Counted from the first letter of the stretch, positions 19,194-31,536 are shown. The stretch is 64,000 nt of DNA from Harmothoe impar (GCA_947462335.1 OX381720.1:49656481-49720480), one strand, 5' to 3'. Made by a program: numbers and translations. Notes: generated from the letters alone by a model not told the origin.

Positions 19194-19447
19194 TTAACCC
19201 TTTAAGGACAGATGTCGCTAAAAGATCACATTTTGTCGTCATGATGCACCAATGCAGCCCCAGTGAGTAACTCGCCAGTGCCGTATTTTGGTATTGGTGC
19301 CAACCCTTTGGGAGTGTCACAACCCCATAGGGTCGGCATTATGCTTCAATGCAGTACTGACGAGTTACCTGCCAGGGCTGCATTCATGCATCATGCTGAC
19401 CGAGGGCATGATGCATTAAGGCATCGTACCGTCCTTAAAGGCTTAAG
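19194..19447. mobile_element. TTAA-type MITE copy (piggyBac-like ends)
   Basis: Begins TTAACCCTTTAAGGACAG and ends in an imperfect complement. The inside is built of hairpins around 'gatgcaccaatgcag' and 'gagtaactcgcc'. The same family recurs throughout the window. Confidence 0.65.
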
Positions 19448-20313
19448 GTTAGTGAGATAAGTCTTGCTAAGGCCTGACAAATAAAGATGGTGGTGTTTAA
19501 CGCAGTGGGAACTTTTCTACTTTAGATGCAGGCTTAGTCATTAGGTGGATATATTTTATGTAGTCAATATGGTACAAGTGAGTCCCTGTGTAAGTGTTAA
19601 AAACACCAAGGACAGGGGAATTATCCAAGGCGCCAGCCAAAGATAATTACCATTGTCTACCAAATTTAAAGGCTTATAACACCGTGCAGCTACTCATGTG
19701 TACCCATATCTGACTTATAGACAGTGATTGGTTTGTGATTGTTTATATGTGTTATAAAGACAGGCAGTTCTCCCAGACAACTGTAGTAAAAACTGAATAC
19801 ACGCTATAGTGGATGTGGGTAGTACTACATGTAGGCCTACTATATTAGGGGAGTGATAATTTTTAACAACACGGGGGTGAATTTTTCGTGTGGAGCGTGC
19901 GAATCCTTTTACACCATCCTCGTCATGGGGTCAAAGGGGTCCAATTTTGTTTTGACCCCCCCCACCCCCATCAACCCCCCCTGTTGATATAAAATGATCA
20001 CTCCCTAGGCAGGGGAGGGGGAGGGCTCACCTAGGAGCCGTCCACTCAATACCTGACCGTAATTGACCCGGTTATACCACCATTGTTTAAACAGAAAGCT
20101 TAATGCTTTAAGGGCTGCATAGTGCTTTCATGCCTTACGACCATGAGCCATGAAATCAATACAATCTATGACCGGGTGCAATCTATGACCGGCATGAAAG
20201 AAAACAGCTTATTTAGAGCAGATGTAAAAAGAAATGGCTGGGAAAAATTACTGGATATTTTAAGACTTTATGATACTAATGTTTTTTTATAATGATATCT
20301 CTACTTTAAAGCA

Positions 20314-20360
20314 GCATAATCACCGAGCCTGTCCCATTCAGACAGGCTCGGTGATTATGC
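20314..20360. repeat. Perfect 20-bp hairpin
   Basis: GCATAATCACCGAGCCTGTC, a 7-nt loop, then the exact complement. It is absent from the matching place of the second duplication unit, so it arrived or was lost after the duplication. Confidence 0.7.
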
Positions 20361-21740
20361 CGATTTAACACAAAATTAATAAAAATAGTAAATTGGAAAG
20401 TATCCTCTTAGCGGTCATTGACGTCACTATATCTAGGTAGTGTCCACAGACTCAATAAGTACTAGTTTGGCCAAGCCTAGAAAATTGATATACTCACAAA
20501 CAACCGGCATGATGCACCTTACCAGCATCATGATGGCATGATGCACTTCCCAGCTAACATGAAACCTTATTTTACGTAAAAAAAAACACGTTTTAAATTT
20601 GATATAACGTTTGCAACAGTGAGGAGCCTTAGAAAAACGTTATATAATGTTATAAAATTTTGTATAACATTTTTGTTTACTAGGTTTGGGTAACCAGCAT
20701 CAGGATGACAAGATAGTCAGAAGGATCATGTTTTTTTCAATTTTTGTCCCACCCTAAAGAGGGTTCTAGAAAATAAAATTGATATCGTGGTTGCATTGCA
20801 AGCGAAGTGAACGCCTGGTCTGCTCCACTGAGGTATCATGTTGTCCTCAAAGGGTTAACGGTCCCCACACCCCACACCCACACAGTCACCTCACCTCGTG
20901 CACCGCATGATACCCAAGCCACCAAATCCTGGAATTACCCCGTGTATGACTAATTATAGATAAGGGCTTCATAGTGCTCTAATGCAATATTCCCTTCGTT
21001 GTCATGATGTATGAATGCTGCCCTGGTAAGTAACTCGCCGTGGCATCAATCATGTTGTCAGTGTATCAATGCTGTAGAGTCAGCATGATGCTTGAATGCA
21101 AACCTGGCAAGTTACTCACCAGGGCTACATTAATGCGTTATGACAAACAAAGGGCATAGCACCTTAAAGCGTTATATGCGGCCCTTAAATGGTTACCTAT
21201 AGATAAGGGCTGATATGGATTTGCTTCTTATCACACCCACTGCTAAATGAAGGAGATCAAAGAGTAAGGAGACGGGAGATAACGTTGTACAGGTAGGGGC
21301 CGAAAGGGGCAGTACTATACGGGGGTATGGGGGGGTAGGTAGAACTCTGCTATATTTGAGCTGAGAGTCGGGTCCCGCTGTTTAGGTTGTCACTATCTGT
21401 TCAAGTATATGCAAGTGTATCCGGCCCCCAGAGTGCACATTTTCAGTGGTGAGAATATGTCAGGTTGATATGTTGATTCATGTAACTGCAGTACGCTAGG
21501 AAACAGTAATTTACCTTCCTATGATCATCACACTGTCATATTCTATTTGATGTGTGTAAACGGAACTTCTACGCAGTTTTAAGATATAAGACTTCTTGGT
21601 GACACAAACATGTGTAGGTCAAATCTGTCAACTATGGATTTATCATATTGAAGTGATAACGTCAGATTCGAAATCAATCCACCGGCGTACACCAGTATTA
21701 AAGAGGGTCACAGGTGAGCTGACAACCTTATCTCGGTTTC

Positions 21741-21989
21741 TTAACCCTTTAAGGACAGATGTTGCTAAAAATCACATTTGTCGTTATGGTGCACCAATGC
21801 AGCCCTGCGAGTAACTCACCAGTGCTGTATTGGTGCATCATGCCGACCCTTTGGGTGTGTCACAACCCCATAGGGTCGGCATTATGCTTCAATGCAGTAC
21901 TGATGAGTTACTCGCCAGGGCTGCATTCATGCATCATGACGACTGAGGGCATGATACATTAAGGCATCGTGCCATCCTTAAAGGCTTAA
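21741..21989. mobile_element. TTAA-type MITE copy
   Basis: Duplicated counterpart of the copy at 19194-19447, with the TTAACCCTTTAAGGACAG start and the same internal hairpins. Confidence 0.6.
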
Positions 21990-22544
21990 GGTTAATGAGA
22001 TAAGTCTTGCTAAGGCCCGACAAATAAAAATGGTGGTGTTTTATAAAGTGGGAACTTTTCTACTTTAGATGTAGTCTTAGCCATTAAGTGGATGTCTTTT
22101 ATCTAGTAGATATGGCACATGTGAGTCTCTGTATAAGTGTTATACAGCAAGGACAGGGGAATTATCCAAGGGGCCAGCCACAGATAGTGCATAGTGCTTT
22201 CATGCCTTACGACAATGACTCATGAAATCTATACAAGTTGAAAGTCCAGGTGCATTCTATGACCAGCATGAAAGAAAAGAGCTTGTTTAGAGCAGATATA
22301 CCAAGAAATGGCCGGGGAAAATATGGATATTTTAAGACAATCTTTTTTTAAGGCCGAAAGGCCCCGGAGGGGTCCTGGTTGTGAGCTTGCGAACTACCAG
22401 GTTGAGGCATTATATTGTTTTCATTTGACAGGAAGTCAGTACGGGTGCCGCCATTTTGTTTTAAGGGGTGCCGCCATTTTGTTTTAAGGTGTCACAACAC
22501 AAATTTATGCATATTATAATAAAATTAATATTAATCAACCTTCG

Positions 22545-23055
22545 ATCCTGAGGTTGATCATACCCATACCTATACCCCCTAACATGGACCCAAGGAATTC
22601 AATGGTTCTATTGGTTTGTTGCTAAGACAGCTGGTTGCCTAGCAACAGCTATTCTAATTGTTTACCTGCCCAGCAACATCCATTTCCATGCTCCTGAGGT
22701 TGATTATACCCATACCTATACCCCCTAACATGGACCAAAGGAATTCAATGGTTCTATTGGTTTGTTGCTAAGACAGCTGGTTGCCTAGCAACAGCTATTC
22801 TAATTGTTTATCTGCCTAGCAACACCCATCTCCATGCTCCTGAGGTTGATTACAATCATACCTACCCCCCTAACATGGACCCAAGGAATGCAATGGTTCT
22901 ATTAGTGTATTGCTAAGACATCTGGTTGCCTAGCAACAGCTATTCTAATTGTTTATCTGCCTAGCAACACCCATTTCCATGCTCCTGAGGTTGATTATAA
23001 TCATACCTACCCCCCTAACATGGACCAAAGGAATTCAATGGTTCTATCAGTGCTG
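22545..23055. repeat. Tandem array of about 145-bp units
   Basis: Units begin with 'cctgaggttgat' at about 22550, 22692, 22840 and 22983 and share 'taacatggacc', 'caatggttctat' and 'ttgcctagcaacagctatt'. Three units are full and the fourth is partial. No open frame spans the array. Confidence 0.8.
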
Positions 23056-23279
23056 CTGCACTGGTGGCCACCTAGTGGCTGTATATTACACTAAATCCCT
23101 GTGATGGCACGTTTTCCCCTGTTGTGTCACATCTGTCAGTTATATCATCCTCCCGCCCTGTTTACTGTAAACGTACATATTTTCGCTGGTACAAACTTTC
23201 GCGGATTTCCTTCAAAGAACAATTTCGCTGGGATTTAAATTTGCTGATATTGAAATATTACAGTTATATAACTATATTG

Positions 23280-23362
23280 GATACATTTTTGCTCTGTACA
23301 TATTTTCGCGGATTTTAAAATCCGCGAAATCCGCGGAAATATGTACAGCGCGAAATAAAATA
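23280..23362. repeat. Palindromic element with CGCGGATTT arms
   Basis: CTGTACATATTTTCGCGGAT is followed by its near-complement ending AAATATGTACAG. A related, AT-richer palindrome lies at about 29045-29105. It is probably a small foldback element. Confidence 0.5.
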
Positions 23363-23436
23363 TATACAGTATATGGTGTCTTGAATTGGTCCCCTACAAA
23401 TATACCAACCATGTAGACATTATGTTCCTTCAAATG

Positions 23437-23512
23437 CAAGAATTGTGGTTGTTGCCATGTCTAAAAATGCCAGAGGCATTTTTTTACGCGGCAACAACCG
23501 CAATTCTTGTTT
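23437..23512. repeat. Hairpin element with nested inner hairpin
   Basis: The arms read 'aagaattgtggttgttgcc' and 'ggcaacaaccgcaattctt'. Inside them is a second stem, 'aaaaatgcc'/'ggcattttt'. One mismatch in the outer arms. Confidence 0.55.
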
Positions 23513-24424
23513 ATAATGATTGCTCTATTTCAACAGAAATGAAATAGTAAATTATAAATCATCCTCCTAGCGGTCATAGACATCACTATAGAGGTAGTGT
23601 CAACAGACTCACATTAGGACTAGTTTTGCCAAGCCTAGTAGATTGATACACTGACGAACGACTGGCATGATGCACATGATGATCATCTAGAAAAAAACAT
23701 TATTTTATGTCAAAATAACGCTTTAAATTCTATATAACGTTTTGCCATAGTGAAGAGCCTTAGAAAAACGTTATATAACGTCATAAAATGGTGTATAACA
23801 TTTTTTGTCAACTGGGTTTGGGTAACCGGCATCATGACGACACAATTATCAGAGAACCTGAGGTATCAAGTTGTCCGTAAAGGGTTAACAGTGCCCACAC
23901 CCCACACCCACCCAGTCACCTCACCTCGTGTACCTCATGATACCCAGCCACCAAATCCTGGAATTACCCCGTGTATGACTAATTACAGATAAGGGCTGCA
24001 TAGTGGTCTAATGCAATATTCCCTTTGTCGTCATGATGCATGAATGCTAACCTGGCGAGTAACTTGCCATGTCATCAATCATGTTTACAGGTCTGTGGTC
24101 AATGTATAAATCCCATAGGGTCAGCATGATGCTTGAATGCAAACCTGGCGAGTTACTCGCGAGGGCTGCATTAATGCATAATGACAACAATGGGCAGAGC
24201 ACATTCAAGCCTTATATGCAGCCCTTAAATGGTTAGTTATAGATAAGGGCTAATATGGATTTGCTTCTTATCACGCTAAATGAAGGAGATCAAAGAGTAA
24301 AGAGACGGGAGATAAAGCTGTACAGGTAGGGGCCTATAGGGGCAGTACTAGGGGTAAGTCTTATCAGTTCAAGTGTATGCAAGTGTATCCGGCCCCCGGA
24401 GTGCAAATTTTCAGTGGTGAGAAT

Positions 24425-26219
24425 CTTTTCCCTCCCCCAAAAGAACACGAAATAAAGCACCCCCCCTCCCGATCCCCTGCTATAACAATAAGTAAGACAA
24501 AATTAGTGGCGGGGGGAATATGGCGGGCACAATGCGTTCACCAGTGAGCATACTATCACCTCACCTGGGGCTGATCCAGCAGGTTAACCCTTTAAGGGCC
24601 GCATACCACTTTTATATCCTTGCACGCCATGGTGCATGAATGCAGGCCCGGCGAGTTACTCGCTGGTGTAACAAATACCCATACATCATACCGACGCTCT
24701 GGGAGTATTAATCTTGCAGGGCCAGCATGATGCTTGATTGCAGCATTGGCGAATTACTCTTCAGTGCTGTGTGCATCATGTGGCCCTTAAAGGGTTAATT
24801 TCACTGCAGGTGACTCAATGCGAACAGGTGTGGCGTGTTTACCCTACCATAGGTATGACAGTAGGATTAGCACCGTACTGCCAACTACCGTACCGTCGCG
24901 ATAAAGCGCCGGTTTTGAAAGAGCGCCGGTCTTGTATTAGTGCCGGGGGTACAGAGCTCTTGAATTGTTCCTTAAGCACTAAAATAGGATCTTGTATAAG
25001 TGTCTATATTGGGTTTAAAGGCTCTGCCAAACTGAAGAGCGGCCCGGCGCTTAATCGCGACGATACAGTAGGTGGTGATGTACATGATTTGAGGGGGCGG
25101 CTCCATAAATTTGGGAAGGAGAAGGGGATCCACTAAATCTGTCTATAAGGGAGTGGTCATTATCTAACAAAAGGGTGTATACTTGTGTTTATTTCATGTC
25201 ATTTTTAACTATATTTGTCAAAATTCCACTTAATTGCTCTGAAAAAGCTACTTTATAGTGGTTAAAGCAACAATTTTAATGATTTGACAGGCCGTTAAAA
25301 ACGGGATTGGGTTATTTCATGGGGTTGTTAAATACGACGCCGGCCCTCCTTGGTTAAGTCAATGGGAGTGCCGTATTCATCATGAAATGATTTCTTGTAT
25401 GTGGTAGTGGAGGGAGAGGCATGGGTAGATAAGAGGGGCTCAAAAACGTTAACGTTCTCTTAAGAATGGAGGGGGTAGCAGGGGCTGAAAATTCTAATAA
25501 CTCATATATATATTGATCACCAGTATATATACTGGTGATCAGGATACTGACTTCTCAGTTTTCAATCTGACAGTTTCTTGCATAAAATTGAGAGTATTTA
25601 CATGCATGCGGTTCCCTAGCTTGGACAGAGAGGTTGCAGTTGGTCCGATACAGGTAGTGCCACCTTGTGGTTGTGGCCAGAACCAACTGAGAGGTATACA
25701 TACATATATAAAGCGCCTCTTGTAATTATTTATGCCAGGTCAATGTGGCAAAAAAGCCTCATTATTGATATGTCACATTAATGATAAGTAGCAGATTATA
25801 GTCTTTATTTCATGGTGGATACGATAACCACTATGCTTAAGTACTAGAAATCCTGTACTCCATGCCCCCCATGAGATACAGTGTTCGCTTATCCCATGGC
25901 CTGTGATGTCATCATTTGTTCAAATTGTTATGGCCATATATATGCAATTAAATATATTTTGAAGAGTAAAAACCATGAATCAAAGGCAAAGGCTGGGGCT
26001 GCATCCCACTCAGCCTGCGGCTTCGTGGGATACGGCCCCAGCCCCACCTTGGGGGGAATGATACCAAAATATCCTCTGGCCATGGGCCTTTGTCTATTTA
26101 TCCAGGGGTTTGTGATGCACTAATACATAAAGAGTGAGCGTGTGAGTGACCTCATAGAGGTCTCAGGGTAAGCTGGGTCTGTAGCTTATCATGTACAGCA
26201 TGGACGTCAATAGCCCAGA
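24425..26219. other. Gene-free interval with MITEs and a palindrome
   Basis: No supported gene. It holds the complete MITE at 24588-24794, an exact palindrome GATCACCAGTATA/TATACTGGTGATC at 25515-25540, and a relic with 'gggctgcatcccactcagcc' at about 25995-26120 that recurs inverted near 51750-51830. Confidence 0.5.
24588..24794. mobile_element. Complete TTAA-flanked MITE, piggyBac-like
   Basis: The clearest copy of the family: TTAA at 24584-24587 and 24795-24798, with ends CCCTTTAAGGGCC and GGCCCTTAAAGGG. A TTAA target and CCYT-type termini are hallmarks of piggyBac transposons. It has no coding capacity. Confidence 0.75.
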
Positions 26220-26487
26220 CTCCACCAGGGCGACACTGCTGTCTGCGAAACGTTGCGATCTTTTTTTCTGTTTTGTTTTGCACATTTTGTTTCATTTCAC
26301 TTCATTTCGCTCCGTTTCGCTTCATTTCGCGGTAATGTCGCCCCAAGTATCACCCAGAACAATACCACAAGCAGGGCGACACTGAGGCGAAATGAAGCGA
26401 AATGAGGCGAAATGAGGCCAAATGTGCAAAACAAAACAAATAAAAAGATCGCAACGTTTCGCAGACACCAGTGTCGCCCTAGTGGAG
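26220..26487. mobile_element. Foldback element with long inverted arms
   Basis: Arms of more than 80 bp ('agggcgacactg', 'gtctgcgaaacgttgcgatc', 'tttgcacattt') read inward from both ends. Between them is a repetitive 'cgcttcatttcg' stretch. No open frame. Confidence 0.75.
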
Positions 26488-27009
26488 CCTAGGCTAATAC
26501 GTCATTCAGATTCATGCCTATAGGTAGGCCTTTAGATGTATGTTAAAGGGAAGCTGTTTGTGTAAAATGACCCCACCCGAATAAAACCATTATTGAGGTT
26601 TCACTGCACCACAGAGCCCCCTAGGGATAAATTGCTGCATCTATTAAAGGAGTTTGATAGGCCTTCCCGCAGACACCAAATCCGCGCAGCCTGTAGGTAT
26701 ATAAGGCAGCACACACAGTGCAGTCTATATGAAAACTTTTCGGCGCTGCAGATTTATTTTGTTGCAGGCCCGGAATAAACTTTGCAGGCCCGGATATTGG
26801 AGTTTAATCTTAAATTTTAGAATTAAATCATAAAGCAAGTGTCTGACCGCATTTGACGTAATAAGCGCCCTGGACGCTTGTAAAATAATTGTTATGGCAT
26901 TTTGGTACTTAAGGGTTTAATTGTGTCCAACATTGTGAAGTTTGGGTTCAGCTTTGTCACATGGAACCTGCCAAAAACGACTGATTTTAGAACCAAAGTG
27001 GGCACATAT

Positions 27010-27297
27010 TAAGGTGCTCCTTTGAAGGACGGATGTCGCTAAAAAAAAGACATTTGTGGTCATGATGCACCAATGCAGCCCCACACCCTCGGAAAAGTGA
27101 GAGTCATTGTCGCTAAAACTACCCTCACCTAAGCGTCAGGCAGTGCTTGACCCTCAGGTGAGGGTAGTTTTAGCGACAATGACTCTCACTTTTCTGTGTG
27201 TGCAGCGAGCTACTTGCCAGGGCTGCATTCATGCTTCATGACGACCAAATACAAGGGCATAATGGAATTATGCATTATGCTGTCCTCAAAGGGTTAA
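27010..27297. mobile_element. TTAA-type MITE interrupted by a nested foldback
   Basis: The outer sequence is the MITE family (start 'aaggacggatgtcgct', end 'ctcaaagggttaa'). After 'gatgcaccaatgcagcccca' it is broken by the foldback at about 27082-27202. Confidence 0.65.
27082..27202. mobile_element. Nested foldback with perfect 38-bp arms
   Basis: AAAAGTGAGAGTCATTGTCG and its continuation to 'ccctcacct' (27093-27130) are matched exactly by the complement at 27156-27193, around a 25-nt loop. Fainter complementarity ('cacac'/'gtgtg') continues outward. Perfect arms indicate recent arrival. Confidence 0.75.
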
Positions 27298-27896
27298 AGA
27301 CAAACGGTTGTGGCTGGGAGGTTGTTATGATCTACTGATCTTTTCTAATAAGTCTGGATTATATTACCTCGATATAATATTATCAAATAGAAAATGCAAA
27401 TAAATCCGTATGTTACGGTTCTAACTTTTATGGTATTACCATCCACGCAAGAATGCCTTACCCATAGGAATTAATGGGGAAAAAGTATATTTTCACATTA
27501 TTTATAATCAGTAACCTCCCACTGCAGATTTATGTAGTAATGTTTGCAGGTATGTACAGGAGTTCTTTGCGAACAATTTAGAATAAAACGAATCAAGGGC
27601 TCACGGTTGAAATGTAAAACATATGAATTAATCTATTATGATTATAACAATGGCCATAAATATATGAATTTGGGCATTGGAGTCCATGAAGGAATGTTAA
27701 TTAATTGGGAGTTTGAGAATTGAGTAATACAGATTTTTGCCACCAGGTGGCTTATGTGTACCCACTCGCAGTTGTCTTTAACTTGTTCAACCTAGTGGCC
27801 TTACCCGAAGGCGGCAGTCATTGATGCATGAATGTTACATTTTTAGATTTCATTACATTTCTCCTCCTGTGGCAATACAAGCTTTGGGCCGTGTCT

Positions 27897-28156
27897 CACC
27901 ACGTTGGGCCAATGTGAACGTCTTTGACCGGATGCCACCTTTGACCTCCTGACACAAAAGGGTTTATTTAGGGCAGGTGAAGATATATGGAGATATAACC
28001 ACCGCCATTGTCTTTGTTTTATCCCTTACATATCAAAGAGGCAATTCTTTCTTTTTAAATCTTATTTTTTATGGTGGCCAGTCAAAGATGGCACCCAGTC
28101 AAAGATGTCAACCGGTCAAAGACGTTCACATTGGCCCAAAGTGGTGAGACACAGCC
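27897..28156. mobile_element. MITE with GGCYGTGTCTCACCAC ends
   Basis: Inverted arms of about 50 bp: 'ggccgtgtctcaccacgttg' at the left and the complement of 'ggctgtgtctcaccactttg' at the right, then 'ccaatgtgaacgtctttgac' in both. A fragment of the family lies near 1420. Confidence 0.75.
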
Positions 28157-30010
28157 TGTGTTTGATGTCGCTTAACGGCAGCTCCAGAACAGGTATGTTA
28201 TTATAGTAGGTGATATATAGAAACTGCAACATTCTGTTCATCATTAATGATGTTGTAACATTGATCACATGTTTTTTTTTTCATGCCTTGTTTAACGTCC
28301 ATGTTGCAGAAGGGGTAGGCCGGCAGTGACGCCGTGACGTCACTGCCGGGAGAGACTGCTATCCCCCTGGGGGTTAATACCGGCACCAGGGATATACCCA
28401 TGCCAGCACTAATATATGAATCCTCTACAAAAAAGGCAAATTCTACAGGAACAAACATTGCCAGCAACATCTGCTGTAAAGCTGCAATAGAGGTTGTACA
28501 TTTACAGTACAATAGATATTGCTATACATTTACAGTAAATCTAGATGTTACTGTACATTTACAGCAAGGAATCCCTTTTTTTCTTTTTCAAATGGTAATG
28601 GAAAAACGTGATAATAATATATAATACTTGAATACTTGAGATTTACCAAAACCTGAGATAGTATGTACTTTGAAGTAGAATATAGATAGATACTTAAATT
28701 AACATGCCATCAGACAAGCATGGGTTTGATTAATAGCCTATTGACTGATTGAATCCATGTATATCAAATTAATGAACTGTATTTTTAATTCCAATGAGTA
28801 AACTATATGTAACAAACGCAGAGTATTAGATCATAGTATTTATTCGAGGCTATCATGATGAACACACCAGTAGTCTTAACACAATTCAATATGGACAATT
28901 ATCTATTGTACAAATTGGAAATATGAAAAACATGCCGGTAAATAGTATACTTAATTACATACATCAATAAATTCATACTCGATGATAAAGCGATGGCTTA
29001 AAAGCCATGATTTGTAAAACACTGTGAATATATTTTATTCTGTGCTGTACCAATTTTCACGAATTTTGCAGATTTTAAAATCTGCAAGAGATCTGTACAG
29101 CACAAATACTTATTCGATATAGTTATACAATAACCATATTACAAAATCCTTCAATTTAAATCTGTGTAAAATTGTACTTTTCAGCAAATCTGCGAAAATC
29201 GTACACACGTAAATATCCACATTGGCAGTAATATAATTGGATGAGGAAGAACTGAGCAAAGAGAATAAGGGTTAGATGTAAGATGCATACAGTGATAATG
29301 TATTAGCCTCGAAGGACCTGAAGTCAAAGTAAGGCCATTTAAAAAAATAAAATGGTTTCTCATCACTGCGCGCATCATAAAAATCAGGTTTTGAGGAAAA
29401 CTTTCCATTTTTGTTATTACTAATTTCTGCTGAGAAACATGATAAAAATAGGCAAATGTTGGCATATTTGGTATCAAAATAAAGCTTATACTGACAGCTA
29501 ATTCTACACTACTAAATTGTGAATTTTGGTCCCCAAAAACATATTTCATCCTATACATTTTAACCTGCAAATTGAAAAAAAAAGGAAAAAAAGGCTCCCT
29601 CGTCAGAATTTTTTAGTCCTTGCTGAAGAGAAACCAGTTTTTTTGAGTGGCCTAAATGTGAAGTTTGCATTCACATCAAAATGATAAACATAGCACTAAA
29701 AAGCCATGAAATTATCAAATAATGAGAAATACATTACTATAAAGTGGCTATTCCAGGTTAGTCACAGGGATATTAGTCAGAATGACGAACTGATATTCAA
29801 AAGTGACTAAGGCTGAACAAAATTATAATACTCGTAGGCATCAAAGGACTAAGGTGGGTCAGTCCCTACTGGCTATCCCTGATAGTGTTAATTAACCATG
29901 GTTGGTAGCATAGGGAGCCAAAGAATGACTGACTAGGCTTATCACTGTGGACTAAGTTTTGGAGTTCAAAGATTATCAGTGTAGCTATAGGCTTTAGAGG
30001 TAACAGCTAT
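28157..30010. other. Gene-free AT-rich interval
   Basis: No supported gene. A small hairpin CCGGCAGTGACG/CGTCACTGCCGG lies at 28320-28349. A palindromic relic related to 23280-23362 lies at about 29045-29200. Confidence 0.5.
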
Positions 30011-30016
30011 ACTCAC

Positions 30017-30062
30017 ATGATACTCGTCTCGTCCCATACCGCTGTATACTTGTGGAAGCGGT
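30017..30062 (-). pseudogene. Relic of GH16 glucanase exon 11
   Basis: Read leftward, this encodes FHKYTAVWDETSI followed directly by a GTGAGT donor. Exon 11 of the two glucanase genes encodes [13 protein letters not shown] and [13 protein letters not shown], and one of them also ends at a GTGAGT donor. Upstream similarity continues weakly through a short insertion. I find neighbouring exons on neither side, so it is an isolated fragment of a third copy. Confidence 0.6.
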
Positions 30063-30157
30063 ATGATTTGTCATCATATCAGGGTGTTGTATGTGAGAAA
30101 ATACTGCACTTTGTTCCGGTATCTAGACACTATTATATATTGTCTGAAGGGGGGTAG

Positions 30158-30916
30158 TGTAGTGGGACGCTGTACTATTTCTATAGAACCGGATTGAGTT
30201 ATTATGGGTATGTTTGCTGTGGCGTATCCGGGCCGCACTCCTGTCTGGTGTCCAGTATGTGATTACATAATCCAGCACCTGAGGACTGGTGGAATGCGAC
30301 CTGGTAATACGCACCAAGCCGAGACCGCCACGTGTCACCCGACATAACCCGGGTACCGTGTCGGTCCGGAGAAACCGGTTTCAGGTTACCCGGAGTTCCT
30401 CGGGAACTCAAGTGTTTACGAGTAATGGAGTGGAATTACATAAGCCTTGGTATATAAACCCCTGGGTTCTTCTACTCGGGGACTCAGTCTTGCTGTGCAC
30501 TTCGGCCAGCTTGGTTGTTCCTCAACAGAGATTCCTAGAACTCTGTTGTACTTTTTGGCCTAGTCCTGCTGCTGCTCCTACCTCGGTGACCCTGTGTCTT
30601 TCTCCGTTCCACCCTCTGGGGGGAACAGAGGAGATAGACACATTGGTAGATAACTCCGGGCCCGCCTCCCTCTGAGGAGTTTACCGGGATCGGAGAGAGC
30701 CTTGGACATTGGGGAATTATTGATTAGACCATGAGCGTATCACTCCTGTATGTTCATGTCACACCTGTTGTTGGAAAGCATATTTGAATATCACTATCCG
30801 TCTTTATGATTACGTGCCGTATGTCAGAATGAATAAAGAGTAATTTCTGAACAACCTATTTTCGAATCTGGAGTTTTTCATAGCTCATGCCTATCCTAGA
30901 ATAGCCAATAGCTACA
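30158..30916 (+). mobile_element. Putative solo LTR
   Basis: About 760 bp starting TGTAG and ending CTACA. It contains a TATA box (GGTATATAAACC, about 30450) and an AATAAA (about 30832), in LTR order. No matching flanking duplication is visible and no second LTR or internal genes are present, so the call is tentative. A 128-codon open frame inside it looks incidental. Confidence 0.45.
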
Positions 30917-31536
30917 CTAGTTACAGTGTCAACAAGTGACTGTTGCCAAGCAATGGTGTTCCTAATGACGTCATGATCCGGCAACCTAACCGTCATTAGT
31001 AGTGGATGCATCGTGCGGATGGGACCCCCCACCCTTAGCTCTTGTCGAAAATCTATGTATCATGACATACACATGAATGCATACATTTATAATATCATAT
31101 TGTATGGTGAAAGCACTGCATCACTATAACCCGGAGACAACTGAAATAGATTTCAACCAAATGACTGTGTAGCTATTATGGTGAGGCTACCTAAGCACGG
31201 TTTGCCTTTGTTTGCCCACACTGTGACTTAGCAGAACTGTACATGCAACTCGAACTTTAGCAGAAGGTAAGACAGAGCTAGACCACCATCATCTTTCAAC
31301 CCTAGATCACCCTACTGCACCATGCGTTTGGCCACAGACAGGGGGCACCATCTGAGGTTTAAAAGATGATGGCAGTTTATAGAGTGCAACCTAGAGGGCG
31401 CTAAAGTCTATGTTCAAACACATTTCTGATTACTCACACCTTGGTGGTAAACCTACAAGGGGGTATCAGTCAGATAATCCTGCTCCCCTGTGCATCATAC
31501 TAATCCTGTAAAGTGGGACGTGTGTATATGACAGGC

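Larger units (their letters stand above)
19114..21463. repeat. Tandem duplication unit 1, right part
   Basis: It matches the second unit block by block: 19190-19640 with 21740-22170, about 20090-20290 with 22185-22340, 20380-20700 with 23540-23840, and 20860-21463 with 23880-24424. It contains a TTAA-flanked MITE copy, a perfect 20-bp hairpin, and a G-rich/C-rich patch at 19920-20030. No gene is supported. Confidence 0.75.
21464..24424. repeat. Tandem duplication unit 2 (unoccupied retroposon/Polinton site)
   Basis: The second copy of the segment at 8066-8276 plus 19114-21463. At about 21671-21680 it reads straight through the site that the retroposon and Polinton occupy in unit 1. It has its own extra block at about 22340-23540, including a 145-bp tandem array. 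No gene is supported. Confidence 0.75.

Noticed and set aside
25995..26120. Open stretch beginning in a GC-rich block
   Set aside because: The block recurs inverted near 51750-51830 and looks like a repeat arm, not an exon.
30289..30675. 128-codon open frame
   Set aside because: It lies inside the putative solo LTR, spans the TATA region, and has no recognisable domain.
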